Part shown: positions 34,807-46,350 of the stretch, piece after piece
Numbering within the stretch: the first letter of the stretch is position 1
How the letters are laid out: each line of letters begins with the position of its first letter
Assembly: GCF_964656455.1 (NCBI RefSeq)
Contig: NC_135714.1
Coordinates: forward strand, 62,397,850 to 62,461,849
Length of the DNA stretch: 64,000 nt
Source of the DNA: Halichoerus grypus
Lineage: Eukaryota > Chordata > Mammalia > Carnivora > Phocidae
Reading direction: 5' to 3'
The notes under the pieces: model-generated
The model's input: the letters and a program-made list of their open reading frames with translations, nothing else
Database searches by the model: none
Told to the model about the DNA's origin: nothing
Translations under genes and position numbers: made by a program

Positions 34807-35934
34807 ATAGCATTTAAGAGAATCTGTAATTATCTCTACGTTTGTTGGGGGAGGAAAGTTGTCTGAAATTAAAGGCTTTCCTGCGCAGTTTCGAGCTGAG
34901 AAGAGAGGATTGGATCTTAAGATTTGCAATGAAGGCACCCTTTTCTGATTCTAAAGGGATACATAATTAAATTACTTACGTATTTAGTTCCCAAGTCTCT
35001 TCCGATCAGCAAAGGCATTTCCCCCACCAATTTTGGTCAGAATGAATACCTCTGCAGAACAGGCTGTGCTCCACGGTGAAGCAAACATTTTGAAAATTAG
35101 GATGCATTAACAGAAGCATAGGTTGGGGTTAGCCATACAGTTAACCAACTTTTAATATCAGCAATCACTCAGAATAGCCTCTCTTTCCAGACATGCTAAG
35201 GTGAAAAGCAAGCATGAGTAGTAAAAATCAAATGCTGGAAGAGGAGGATATTTTTGAGTGTTAAAGGAACAACTCTGGTTTAGGAACAATGTATGGTTGG
35301 CAAGTTAAGTTGTAAGAGAAAGGTACTCAAGATGCATGTTGAGAGCAGAAGCTAGTGGTGGGGCCGGGGGGTGGGGGGGACTAGAAGAGTCATGAGGGAG
35401 GACAGAAGGAAGGGATGGGGGTGGGATAGAGAGAAGACAGGGATGGAAAGCGGGGAGAGAGCAGTAGAAATCCAGCAGTAGCAGGTCTTTCAAAGTCTAA
35501 TCCAGGATGAGAGTACATGGCATCCCTCCTTGCTGATTCTTCATGGTGTTGGACGCAGGAGCGGTGATCCTGTCAACACTTCATTGTATGGTTATGAAAG
35601 ACAAGGTGGCAAGGTGATGGAGGGCCATCTGATTTCATTAGACAGACCCTCTTTTGTCTAGAAAACTATAGTTCCCTTCCCTGTGATTCCCATTACTCAA
35701 AAGCCTCTGATTTCCTGTTCCAAGTCTCTGAGCAGTAATTTATTGAGTTGTACTTCTGGCCAACAGAAATAGTTATTTTTGGTGGAGGGTGTTTTTTTCT
35801 CCTGTGGTATACATATGCGATTTAGGAATGAAGGCTCTAACATCCTCCTTATGAATTCTTAAACCTTTGAAAGAAAAATTGCAACGCGTCCTTTCTGCTA
35901 TAGATTGTCCACTGATTTTGCCGCTTGCCTGCAG

Positions 35935-36078
35935 TCTGCCACGAGTCCTGTGCTGCCTGCTGGGGTCCGACGGAGAAGCACTGCGTGGCCTGCAGAGACC
36001 CCCTCCAAGTGCTGAGGGAGGGCGGCTGCGAGAGCAGCTGTGGCCTCGGGTTCTACAACAAGCAGGGGATCTGCAGCG
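35935..36078 (+). CDS. FRAS1: FRAS1 exon: furin-like repeat 3
   Basis: This 144 nt exon (48 codons, phase 1-1) has acceptor cttgcctgcag and donor gtaagt. It encodes VCHESCAACWGPTEKHCVAC, RDPLQVLREGGCESSC and GLGFYNKQGIC, eight cysteines. It is GC-rich compared with the intron around it. It stands alone, 14.4 kb from the previous exon and 4.9 kb from the next. A + strand Can-SINE begins only about 100 bases past the donor site. Confidence 0.96.
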
Positions 36079-36181
36079 GTAAGTGCCCGGCTCTGCATGC
36101 CAGAGCAGCTTGCTTTCTTCCAGCATCCTTTGTTTTATTAAAATCATAACATTTCTTTTAGTCAACGAATATGCAAGTGTT

Positions 36182-36388
36182 GGGGCACCTGGGGGGCTCA
36201 GTTGGTTAAGCCTCTGCCTTTGGCTCAGGTCATGATCTCGGGATCCTGGGGGTCCTGAGATCCAGCCCTGTGTCGGGGGTGGGGGTGTCCCTGCTCAGCG
36301 GGGAATCTGTTTCTCTCTCTCCCTCTCCCCCTGGCTTGTGCTCTCTCACTCAGTCTCTCTCAAATAAATAAATAAAATCTTTTAAAAA
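36182..36388 (+). mobile_element. Can-SINE about 100 bases past the FU3 exon
   Basis: It runs from ggggcacctggggggctcag to an aaataaataaataaaatctttt-A tail. Near-exact duplication: aatatgcaagtg (36168-36179) and aatatgcaaatg (36389-36400). Confidence 0.92.
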
Positions 36389-36824
36389 AATATGCAAATG
36401 GCTGCTAACATTGACAGTGTTTTAGTAGTTTACAAACCCTTTTTGTCAAGTGGTAGGATCGCCTTTGACATCCCCACTTCACAACAGCATGTTAGGTTAG
36501 GGTGCTCATGCTAGCCTCATGCTGCCAGGCTCAGGCTGCTTTCTCCAGACTCACAGCTGTGGGGAGAGGAGCAGGTCCTCCTTCCTCCAAATTCCCAATT
36601 CCACATCAGTGCCAGACTGCATCCAAATATTCATGGAGACAAAGACGCTCCAGAGCAGCCAAAGCAGACCTACCCTTGTGTTGGCGTCACTGACTTAAAG
36701 CTGAAGCTGTTACTGAGTATTCTGTCTTTTATGCCCACGGCATGGCGGTAAGAGTTAACCCAGCTTAGTGCTTCCTTCCAAGTGCTTTATAAACATTAAC
36801 CCACTGAGAGGCAGGAAGGTAGCG

Positions 36825-36910
36825 GGGGTCGGCATGACCTTGGGCAAGTCACATACTCTGTCCGTGTGTCAGTTTCCCTTTTGTAGAACGGGGGTAACCG
36901 TAGCCACCGT
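36825..36910 (+). repeat. MIR-like fragment
   Basis: ggcatgaccttgggcaagtc followed by gtcagtttcccttttgtaga matches the MIR core only. Confidence 0.55.
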
Positions 36911-36919
36911 GGGTGACAG

Positions 36920-37365
36920 ATAGTGGCCCCTCGAAGATGTCTGCATCCTGATAGCCAGCATTTGCGACTATGCCGCCTTAGATGGTAGAAGGGGCCTTGG
37001 AGGGGTGATTCAGTCAAGGATCCTGAGACGGGGGAGACTATCCTGGCTTATCCGGGTGGGCCAGTGCAACCACAAGGCTCCTTCCAGGAGGGACGGTGGG
37101 AGTCTGAAAAGGAGGTCTGAGACAGCAGCGGGAGTCAGGGTGATGCCAAGAAGGGGCAGGGCGCATGCAGGCAGCCTCTAGGACTGGGGAAGAGACACGG
37201 AAATGGATCTGCCCCTAGGGCTCCCAGAAGGAATGCAATCCCGCTGATGCCTTGACTTCAGGACTTCTGACCTCTAAAACTGTAAGATAATAAATTTGTG
37301 TTGTGTTAAGCCACTGAGTTTGTGGTCGTCTGGCCCGGCCGCAGTGGGAAACTGACACACACCGG
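36920..37365 (+). mobile_element. ERVL-MaLR (MLT1-like) LTR relic
   Basis: gaagatgtctgcatcctgat, atcctggcttatccgggtgg, gcaggcagcctctaggactg, ctgtaagataataaatttgt and taagccactgagtttgtggt follow the MaLR LTR to its 3' end (gggaaactgacac). The polyadenylation signal aataaa is at about 37289. There is no internal viral coding sequence. Confidence 0.65.
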
Positions 37366-37389
37366 CTCAGAAGGCTGTTGGGAGGACGG

Positions 37390-37570
37390 AGGTGATACAG
37401 GCAGCCATTTAGCCCAAGTGCTGTGTTTGCTGTCTATTCCTCACGACGATTGCAGGCGGTGGTTACTAGTATCATCCTCATTTTCCAGATGAGACAGAGA
37501 GGTTAAGAAACTTGCTTAAGGTCACGTAGCTAATATGGGGCAGAGTTGGGATTCAAGCCTCGGTCTTCTG
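37390..37570 (-). repeat. MIR-like SINE, - strand
   Basis: cctcattttccagatgagac, gaaacttgcttaaggtcacg and agttgggattcaagcctcgg are the minus-strand MIR core and head. Confidence 0.8.
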
Positions 37571-38329
37571 GCTTTAGATCTTACCTGCCTCCTAACTGCT
37601 CTACTAGTTATAAAGAGACGCCTCTCTATGCACCTCTGCTATTTCTCCCTCCCTTTCCTTCTCGCCTCCCTCGATCCTCTTGTCACCCTTTCTCCCTGTC
37701 AGTCTTCAGATCAGTTGCCAAGTCCACAGGTAGGCACCTGACAGTGAATGAAAGGTCTGAATTGAGTTTACTGTGATGGTCATACCTATAGAAAGGCTGT
37801 GATGACTTTCTTTTTAAATAACAAAGTCCATTAAATCAATAAAAATGTGCAGCCCATAAAACTTTCTTGAGTTACTGTCCTTGTTTTGTTTACTGAGCAG
37901 GGCAACAGCAAATATGATCTTTGGGACTTGACAAATCCACTTGTCTTGGGGAAGAGAGATAGCCCCTGGCAGCTGCTTGCTTAAAGCTGTGCAGAGATCC
38001 ATCAGCATCACTGGTGTGAAAAATCTCACTTGATGTGGACGAGTCACAGGTGGCTTTTTGTGGAGTCAGGAGAGAACAGGAAAGAAAGGCCAGGCTCTGC
38101 CGTATTTTAATCTTTTTCTGCCAGCATCACTTTCCCGCTCAGTTAAGCCAGATGCGTTCTCTAAAGGTAATCAGATGTCAAGTTTGCACGAATCCAAAGA
38201 CATTTAGCCTGTAAGTCCCCAAGGAGGCTGGCTACTGTCCCTGATGGGGGGCAGTGACACTGACCTGCTACCGAGATGGTATATCTGAATTGAGAAAGCA
38301 ACTTCTGCTGGGGAAGCAGGTATTTAAAA

Positions 38330-38690
38330 TCTGTACCTCTGAAACAAATAATGCAATATATGTTAAGAAAAAAAAAAAAAGAAGAAGATAGCAGGAGGGG
38401 AAGAATGAAGGGGGCGGAAATCGGAGGGGGAGACGAACCATGAGAGATGATGGACTCTGAAAAACAAACTGAGGGTTCTAGAGGGGAGGAGGGTGGGAGG
38501 ATGGGTTAGCCTGGTGATGGGTATTAAAGAGGGCACGTTCTGCATGGAGCACTGGGTGTTATGCACAAACAATGAATCATGGAACACTACATCAAAAACT
38601 AATGATGTAATGTATGGTGATTAACATAACAATAAAAAATTTAAAAATATAAAAAATAAATAAATAAAAAATAAAAGGAGGGATTTAAAA
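38330..38690 (+). mobile_element. 5'-truncated LINE-1 3' end, + strand
   Basis: It starts ctgtacctctgaaacaaata and continues through gatagcaggaggggaagaat, ttagcctggtgatgggtatt and actaatgatgtaatgtatgg to an A-rich tail. This is the uninverted form of the 3' end seen in pieces at 13907-15000, and is useful for comparison. Flanks tatttaaaa and gatttaaaa may be its target duplication. Confidence 0.9.
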
Positions 38691-38810
38691 AAAATGAGGG
38701 ATTAGTGTGAGCCTTGAGGCAGTGAGGGGTGGAAATCTACTTGGGCTGAGAGGTTGGATGAAGAAAGCCAGAGCTCCTTGCTGACTGGAAGAATTAAAAA
38801 AGACCACTGA

Positions 38811-39008
38811 GGGGCGCCTGGGTGGCTCAGTCATTAAGTGTCTGCCTTCGGCTCAGGTCATGATCCCAGGGTCTTGGGATCGAGCCCCGCATGGGGCTCC
38901 CTGCTCGGTGGGAAGCCTGCTTCTCCCTCTCTCACTCCCCCTGCTTGTGTTCCCTCTCTCGCTGTGCCTCTCTCTGTCAAATAAATAAATAAAATCTTAA
39001 AAAAAAAA
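38811..39008 (+). mobile_element. Can-SINE, + strand, exact target duplication
   Basis: It runs from ggggcgcctgggtggctcag to an aaataaataaataaaatctt-A tail. aaaaaagaccactga is found before (38796-38810) and after (39009-39023) the element. Confidence 0.95.
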
Positions 39009-39851
39009 AAAAAAGACCACTGAACAGGTGGCTTAGGGAGAGAGTATACATCTGAAATGCTATCTGTATACATTTTGAAACAAAGCATCAGAAAAAAAAA
39101 TCTTCCAGACAGGAGAATGGGCCATTGCTGAAAGTCAGCCAAGGAATCAATTGATCAGCGAGTAATTGCTGAACGCCTGCCGTGTGCTTAGCATGATGCA
39201 AGACTTTGTGATACCATTGACATCGACCCGAAGACCTTTGGATAAAGACGGGAGTTTACACTTCTCATAAAATTCTTAGAGCTCTCTAAGTTTGTATCAG
39301 ATGCCTTCAGAAGTGTTCATATAAATATTTCCTAAAACATCAGTGAACCAAGTCACTGATTGGTATCAGAATGTTAATTAAAACGTCCGATGCTGATAAT
39401 GCTGACTTATTTCCAGTTCAATTTAGTGCTAGTCAAGATAAAGACTGGCTGGTGTTGGTTTAATCATTTATAACTGAGAGGCCCGTATCTCTAGAAATCT
39501 CAAAGTCAAGTGCTGAGAAAAATCCAGCACAACCTGTCATACACGGTGGTGTGCCCTGTAAAAAGAATTTACAGCAACCAAGTTCATTGGCGGTTCATGC
39601 TTTGAGTTTTACAAATGTTAGATATAAAAAGGGTGGGGAAATTCAAAGGACAAAAACCTCCTCATTCTTTAGTCTCTTAAGTACTTGTGCTATTATGAAG
39701 GGCTTTTCTGACTCTAGCTAACATAATAAATCAAAATAAGCTCCGAGGTTTCTGTTAGCCATTCTCTCTCTTCCTTCCTCCTCTCCTTTTTTCTCTCTTT
39801 CCTTCCTTTTATATTCATTTCCCTTCCTCACCAAGGCAGCTATTTCAATTT

Positions 39852-40060
39852 TTTTAAGACTTTATTTATTTACAGAGTGCATGCATGTGTGTGCGAGCAG
39901 GGGAGGGGGAGAGGAAGAGGGAGAGGGAGAAAGAATCTTAAGCAGACTCTGTGCTCAGCATGGAGACTGACACAGAGCTCCAGCTCACTACCCTGAGATC
40001 ATGACCTGAGCCGAAACCAAGAGTCAGACACTCAACCAACTGAACCACCCAGGCACCCCT
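39852..40060 (-). mobile_element. Older Can-SINE, - strand
   Basis: In reverse: ggggtgcctgggtggttcag, tgtctgactcttggtttcgg and aggtcatgatctcagggtag, ending in an aataaataaagtctt tail. It is the same older subfamily as at 34636. Confidence 0.9.
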
Positions 40061-40079
40061 ACTTTAAATTTTTTTTTAA

Positions 40080-40645
40080 TCTTTTTGTTTTTATGGGCTC
40101 ATGTAAAATGGGTATTCTTTTGAGTGTACATACCTTTTTTTTCCTTAAATGATGTGTTACAGAGTTCACGTTGTTCTTTTTTCATTCAGCATTATGGTTT
40201 GAATCACCTGTGCTTCTATATCATCTAGCTCTTTGCTTCTCGCTGCTGCATAGTACTCCCTGGGCTGCATCTCCCATAGCTCACCCATCCACTGTTCATG
40301 ACAGACTCCCCACTTCCCTCCATCCCTATGCTGTCTCTAGAGAACACCAGTGAACAGCCTCAAACATGTCCCTTTATGAACCTCTGTGGAAGGTTCCCTG
40401 GGATGGGTAATCTGGGAGCAGAACTGTTGGTTTCTTAACTTTCCATATTCTTTATTTGACTAAGTAGTGCCAGGTAGCTCACCAGCATCCATACTCTCAA
40501 GTGTGAAGCTTGTCTCATCTCCACATCCTTGCCACCATTTGGCATTATCAAGCTTCAGATTTTTTTTTCTGGTTAATAGGTATACCGGGACAGCCCATTT
40601 TATTTGCATTTTTCTGATTATTAATGAGTTTGAGAATATCTTCAA
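40080..40645 (-). repeat. Old LINE-1-like fragment, - strand
   Basis: atgggtattcttttgagtg, gcatagtactccctgggctg, ctcacccatccactgttcat and tgcatttttctgattattaa resemble the L1M 3' part read in reverse. Confidence 0.5.
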
Positions 40646-40953
40646 CGCCTATTGGACTGGCATCCGTACCCCCAAGCCCATTTTGACTTTAAATCCTATA
40701 TTATATTGGACATGCTGGTGGGTGTGCCTCAGAGTATTTGTTATGCTTGGTTCAATGAATAATTATCTGACTCTCCTTCAACTGTGAAAACAGAAAGTAC
40801 AGAGTCCTTTGAAATGTTGGAATCAAGGAAACAGAACTCAGCTGAGCAGCCAGACAATGTGATTACCATGTTGATACCACCTGTGGACATTGTACACTTC
40901 TCTGCTCCCTTTGCTCATTATTGACTTTCTCTGGTGGGTTTCCTCCCCCTTAG

Positions 40954-41094
40954 CTTGTGACGAATCCTGTAAGAGTTGTGGTCCCAGTAGTCCCAGGTGT
41001 CTTACCTGTACTGAGAAGACAGTGTTGCATGATGGGAAATGCATTGCTGAATGCCCTGATGGGTACTATGTTGAGGCCACTGGCAGATGCAGAG
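40954..41094 (+). CDS. FRAS1: FRAS1 exon: furin-like repeat 4
   Basis: This 141 nt exon (47 codons, phase 1-1) has acceptor tcctcccccttag and donor gtaaga. It encodes ACDESCKSCGPSSPRCLTC, TEKTVLHDGKCIAEC and PDGYYVEATGRC. All eight cysteines are present; the usual GFY is GYY here, as in the human protein as I recall it. Joined exons give alanine at the boundary (g + ct). Confidence 0.96.
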
Positions 41095-42299
41095 GTAAGA
41101 CGTGGGTAATCATTGTTGTCATCATCGTCATCATCAAAATGCATTTGACATATTTGACAATACTTGGTGCTATATGCTGCTCACTTAAGAATTAGTGTGT
41201 ATGATGAGAAGATGTCAAATTAAAAGGAATAGCATTTTCATTCTAGAACCTGTGTGTATTTGGTATGGGAGTGGGTGGATGCTGTGGGACTTGAGTGATT
41301 AAGTAAAAGACTTATGCATATCAATCCTCATTAGGGATCATTTGGTCCTTTTCAGTGCGAAGAACATCTTTAAGATCTTCATATAGTCCTTGTGTACTAA
41401 TAAACGGTCACTAACTTAGGTTGTAGGTATGACAGAATCATTTCTTAGATGGCACAAGCCCATATATCGGCAATTACAACACATCACAAAAATAAAATAT
41501 AAAATAAACCAAGTTTGACAGCTTGTAAGGCCTAAGTCTGTATGTATTGAAAATTTGGTCTTATGTGCTATTTATGTATTGTTTCTTTCAGATTTATACA
41601 ACTTTAACTATGAAACATTCCTATTTGAGACTTTGTAAGCTTCTACTTACGTATGCTTGACTTGCGTCTTTCCTTCGAGACAACTCGGGGAACTTACTGC
41701 TGCCTGGGAGTCCTTGATTGCCCCTCTCCTCCAAAATAAACATACGTGTTCTCACTTGCACCTATAGTGTGGGTTTGTGGCAGAATGTTTCGATCTGTCC
41801 CACAGCCTTGTCTCAGCAACCTCCTTTCTGTATGCCAACCCCTTTACTGGCCCAGTGTTTATCCCTCTTCCGCAACATCCTGCCCCCAAGAGTCTCATCC
41901 TACTTCCACACTCCCCTCTCCCAGCTCCTGCCTGTTGTTTTCTGGAGTCTCCTAGTATCTCAATCCTGTCCCTTAGGACAGGCCATGGTACCATTTGTAA
42001 ATCAGAGTCAGAGATGTCCCACTGTTACCACCCAGGACTAAAGCAGCAGAGATGCATGCCTGACATTGTCATATGTAAAGATTGTTTAATATAATTCTTC
42101 CTTAAAATCCTATAATGTCAGACCTAGAAGTATCTTAAGTGATCATTTAGTCCAACCTCACAATGCATTTGCCATGGAGCCTAGGCCTGGAGAAACCTTG
42201 CCTTGGCTAAGGGCATAGATAAATTAGTGGACAAGCCAGCCAAAATTCCAGTGCTTCCAGAACTCAGACACAGAAACTTTTCACTCTTCCCTATTCAGG

Positions 42300-42500
42300 T
42301 AGGGGGTTTTAGGTTCAGACAGACCTAGGGCTAAATCCCAGCACTGCTACTCATTAGCTCTATGATCTTGGGTAAATTTTTTAACTTCCTAAGACCTCAG
42401 TTTTGTCATCGGCAAAACCTCGTAATTGCTATGAAGATGAAATGCAGCAATGTGTATAAACCCCTTAATGGAAACAGCGCATCAAGGGTAGCCGATAAAT
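42300..42500 (+). repeat. MIR-like SINE
   Basis: ctaaatcccagcactgctac, tcattagctctatgatcttg, ggtaaattttttaacttcct and cctcagttttgtcatcggca are a clear MIR match. Confidence 0.85.
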
Positions 42501-42715
42501 AATAGAACATGGATAAAAGATGGGTAAAGGGTCACCACGGGCAGTTTTGGGTATATAACCACTTCCTAAAACATCTTTCCGCCTGATTTGGTATGATAGC
42601 TGAAGGGGATTGAGAGCGACACAGAAGGGGCTTCCTGATCCATAAGGAGCCCAGCTGAGAGGTAGGCTCCCTGTTCACTTGGGTTCCATGGTGTCCCCCT
42701 CACTGTCCTCCTCAG

Positions 42716-42856
42716 CTTGTCATAATTCATGTGCCGGCTGCTCCGGACCCACGGGCTCACACTGCACAGGCTGCATCCAGCCCCGGGCTCTGCGCCAAGG
42801 CCGCTGCCTGTCCAGCTGCGGAGAGGGCTTCTACCCGGACCACGGGGTCTGCAAAG
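42716..42856 (+). CDS. FRAS1: FRAS1 exon: furin-like repeat 5
   Basis: This 141 nt exon (47 codons, phase 1-1) has acceptor tgtcctcctcag and donor gtaccg. It encodes ACHNSCAGCSGPTGSHCTGC, IQPRALRQGRCLSSC and GEGFYPDHGVC, with eight cysteines and the GFY motif. The codons are strikingly GC-rich at third positions compared with the AT-rich flanking intron. The donor (gtaccg) is weak beyond the first three bases, so this is a candidate for inefficient splicing, though the frame would survive skipping. Confidence 0.95.
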
Positions 42857-44353
42857 GTACCGTCGGTGTCGTCCTCATTCTTGAGACTTTCCCATCACGA
42901 GGACAAAGATATAAGTGACTTTTCAGTGCACTTTTCCCTACAGTGTATCTTATATCGCTATGTATACATTCTATGCTTTTTTTTCATTGCCAAGGGATAA
43001 TCTGAAAAAAAAAACTCACGTTGGAATATTTGTGATGACGCCCCCCAAAATTCATGATTTTTCTGGCCATCCTTGAAGAGACTGTCATTTCCTTTACCGT
43101 ACATTAAGACAAAACAAAACTCTTACTTCCTCCTTTTCCCTGGTCTCCTCGAATTGTTCATGTGTTTCGTAGTCTTCATTTTGTTTTTCCCTGAAGAACC
43201 TTTTTTTGTTAACGATATAGCTGAGCAAACTGAGTTAGCAGCAATGCCTCTGGGCTGAGGGAAATGGAAACTCTTAAATAGCTGTTTGCCAAAAAGGCTT
43301 TGGGCTCATTGGGAGGGTGGGATCATTGTCTTTTGAAACTAGGACATTGGGAGCATACACTTCAATTAGGTGAAATTAATTTTTATGTGTTTATATGTAG
43401 GGGACCTTGGAAAAGAGTTTGAGAATAGTTAGAAGAATATACATATTTATATATATATATTTATCTATATATTTGTATCTATGTTATATATATTTATATA
43501 TGTTATATAAACTGGTATATATTTTATAAATAAATATGTATTTTTATAATTTTTATATAAATATATACATATATATTTGTATACATATATGTTATAAATA
43601 TATATGTATATATTTAAAACAGGGCAGCTGCAATAAATACTCTGAAAAAGAAAATTTAGAAATCTTTTAAAGAACTCTTTTAGAGTTAATTGTATCAAAG
43701 TTAGTTATATATCAAAGAGCTCTTGTAAAGAGTTAATTATATCAAACGTGGGCATGAGATAGTTCCAGTAGTCTGTCTGGGTCTGATTTCAACCAGTAGC
43801 CCAGAAAAACAAGAAACTGTGATGGATTGTCAAATTCCTGTTGCTCCTTCGAAGGGGGATCTTCCTTGTCTAGGAAAGCAGCCTTTCCTCACATAAATTC
43901 TAGAAGGATTTTGTTGCCTGGATGCCTATATAGTGGGTGATAGATGACATAGTAGACAATAATGCGATGATCATCTTTGCAAAAAATATAGTAATGGCCT
44001 TTGTATGGATGGTTCTTAAAATCTTCAATAAAAACGGAGGCCATGGTATTAAGACATCATTCAGTAAATGTGTATCTGGAGAACCAAGTCAGTATTGTCC
44101 AGTTTGCTGGAGTTTTTTCATGCTCCAGCTTGACAGACCTCACAAAACCAGAGATGTGACCAGTTAACATCACCCTCATTAGGCCTCTCACAAGTATTAT
44201 CACCCTGTGCTATATATAGAACACTAGAAAGCAGTTTTCTGATAGGATGTATCTGGTGAACTCTTCTAAGTGGCTTAGATTTAATTAGGTACTCTCCTTG
44301 GTTGCAACGTATATATGACCCTTGTACTGATTTCTGCATTTTGTTCTTGGCAG
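42857..44353 (+). other. FRAS1: Intron with a large TA-rich tract
   Basis: Apart from the TA-rich microsatellite region at 43438-43616, I recognise no repeat or exon in this 1.5 kb intron. Confidence 0.6.
43438..43616. repeat. TA-rich microsatellite region
   Basis: About 180 bases made almost only of tatata, tatat-ttta and atatgtat units, with C and G nearly absent. Self-complementary and able to form hairpins. Confidence 0.95.
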
Positions 44354-44530
44354 CCTGTCATTCCTCTTGCCTCACTTGTGTGGGTCCAGAGCCCTCTCAC
44401 TGTGCCCAGTGTAAGAAGCCCGATGAAGGACTGCAAGTTGAGCAGCTGTCTGGGGCGAACATCACCTCTGGCAAGTGTCTGTCCCAGTGTAGAGCCCACT
44501 TTTACTTGGAGAACACTGGGCTGTGTGAAG
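44354..44530 (+). CDS. FRAS1: FRAS1 exon: furin-like repeat 6 with a 12-residue insert
   Basis: This 177 nt exon (59 codons, phase 1-1) has acceptor gttcttggcag and donor gtgagc. It encodes ACHSSCLTCVGPEPSHCAQC, then an extended loop with KPDEGLQVEQLSGANITSG, then KCLSQC and RAHFYLENTGLC. Eight cysteines are kept; the extra length (about 12 residues over the neighbouring repeats) is in the loop between the fifth and sixth cysteines. This loop is also long in the human protein as I recall it, so it is a family feature. Here it contains the sequon N-I-T. Confidence 0.96.
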
Positions 44531-45139
44531 GTGAGCAAGCATGATTTGCAGAAATGTTAGGTAGCTTCTCGGCTTTGCTCTTGAGAGATCCTGTGAGGTG
44601 AGAACAAAGCCAGAAGACCTTTGTTTTCATGTAAGAATTGTTCCAGGATGCTTGTGGATGGAGCAGAAGATGGACATGCAAAGGGGTGGCCCCCACTGAT
44701 GTTCTCCTTCCCTTGGTGAATAATAGATGATCTTAGAGAGCTGGTTCCATTGACCCCACTGTCCCCAAAGTTACATTCTAAGAAGTTCCAGACAGGAATT
44801 ATTTCAGAGACAGTATGAGTAGCTAAGAAAGACCCAGAGCTCATTGTAGAATTCCATTTAGGATTGCTTCTAATTTGCTACTCTGGATGAATATGAATTG
44901 GTCCCTTCAGGGCAAAATCTGGACTTCTGTCAAAATTTAGAAGTGATTCTTGCCATTGCCTAGCATATCATCTACAGAAAATTGATGCCATCCTGAATAA
45001 TTTGACTCAATAGCTGAGTCATCTATGAGTGGCTGAGGAGTTGAGGGGGAGATATAGATAATTTGGGGAGAGGTTGGAGAGGCCCCTCTCTGTTCCTATA
45101 CGAAGTTGCCTTGCTGTTGGGTGAATTATTTGACTCTCA

Positions 45140-45440
45140 AGCTACTTTAAAAAAAATGCAATACTTACAGTTTTCATTGTGAATGTATGTTCATTAAAGG
45201 AAACTTTGAATGTAGAAAAAGTAGAAAGGTAATCTGCCCACCATCTACCACCATCTACCACTTGGGTAATTGCCTTTACCATTTTGCTATAATATATCCA
45301 AGTCTTTTCCTATGCATAGCTTTGAGTTTTTATTTTTACCATATAACTGTAAGCCTGTTGTAGATTCAATTTTGTATCCTACAATATCCAATTTTACATT
45401 GGAATATACCCTCACATGGAAATGATAGATTTCAAGGTTA
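45140..45440 (-). repeat. Old LINE-like fragment
   Basis: gtagaaaaagtagaaaggta, ttaccattttgctataatat and ccaagtcttttcctatgcat resemble the old LINE-like sequence at 11790-12070. Confidence 0.35.
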
Positions 45441-45454
45441 AAAGATTTTGATAG

Positions 45455-45640
45455 TCAGTCAAATGGCATAGTAGGAAGTATACAGATTTGGAATACAGAG
45501 ACCCCAGGCCAGACACTTAAGCTCGCTGAGCCTTTGCATTCACAGCATTAGATGAGAGATAATTATCTTTCATATGGGCTTTTTGCCAGGATCAAAGGAG
45601 GTTAGGAGTGTGAAAATTCTTGGTAAATTGTAAAGCCCCA
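45455..45640 (+). repeat. MIR-like SINE
   Basis: atggcatagtaggaagtata, gccagacacttaagctcgct and gagcctttgcattcacagc follow MIR with many changes. Confidence 0.5.
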
Positions 45641-46154
45641 TGCTCAAATGTTATAAATGTCTGTCCAAATACTCAGGTGTTCAGGAACATTATAGGGGTA
45701 ATCCCCTGCTCCCAGGGGTGCACCCTGCTCCCTGGGATGCACTGTTACAAAGTGCTTAGAAATTAGGGGAAGCATCTTTATTTTCCAAATACACTGGTTT
45801 CCACCCATATATGCCTTGTCTAAACTCTCTCTGGTCCGCTAAACTTTCATGGCTCTGTTTCCACAACTACTTCTGAAATACAGGAATCTTTGTCCCTAAG
45901 AGTCCCAGTGCCTTCCCAAGGCACACACCACACAGCCTTCCCCTCTGATCCTGGGAGAAATCAAGAAGAAATCTTCCCAGGCGACTCAGCGTAGTTAGCC
46001 TCTCCCTATAATTTTGAACACTATATTAAAAATGAAAAATAGGGAATTTGAGGAGGGATCAGAAAAGAGAAACAAAAATGATTAATGTTTGTAAAACTAA
46101 GTTGTAAATAAAAATTGGAGTGACCAGGGTTATCCAGCCAGAAAATAATGTTAC

Positions 46155-46350
46155 TGTTGATTTGGTATACACCATGAGCCAGACACTAGGAGAAGTACAT
46201 GACTTGTTTTTCACTAAAGTCTGGTACCAACCTTGTGGGGTGAGTGGGACAACTATTTTAGAGAGGAAATGGAGGCTTCAGGGAGTTTAGGCTGTAGCTT
46301 GTTCAAAGTCATATATCCAGCACAGAGTAGAATCCAATGGAATCTCAGTC
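46155..46350 (-). repeat. MIR-like SINE, - strand
   Basis: accatgagccagacactagg, gagaggaaatggaggcttca and gcttgttcaaagtcatatat match reverse MIR. Confidence 0.6.

Larger units (their letters stand above)
21496..35934 (+). other. FRAS1: Longest intron of the window (14.4 kb)
   Basis: It carries MIR-like and L2-like relics, three Can-SINEs, LINE-1-type pieces on the minus strand at about 29030-29570 and 30005-30175, CA and TG microsatellites, and two short A-rich insertions with flanking duplications. Long stretches (21500-22140, 22190-25180, 27580-28340, 31100-32070, 34810-35930) show nothing I can identify and no plausible exon. Confidence 0.65.

Noticed and set aside
35773..36165. 130-codon minus-strand open frame over the FU3 exon
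   Set aside because: Antisense shadow of the FU3 exon.
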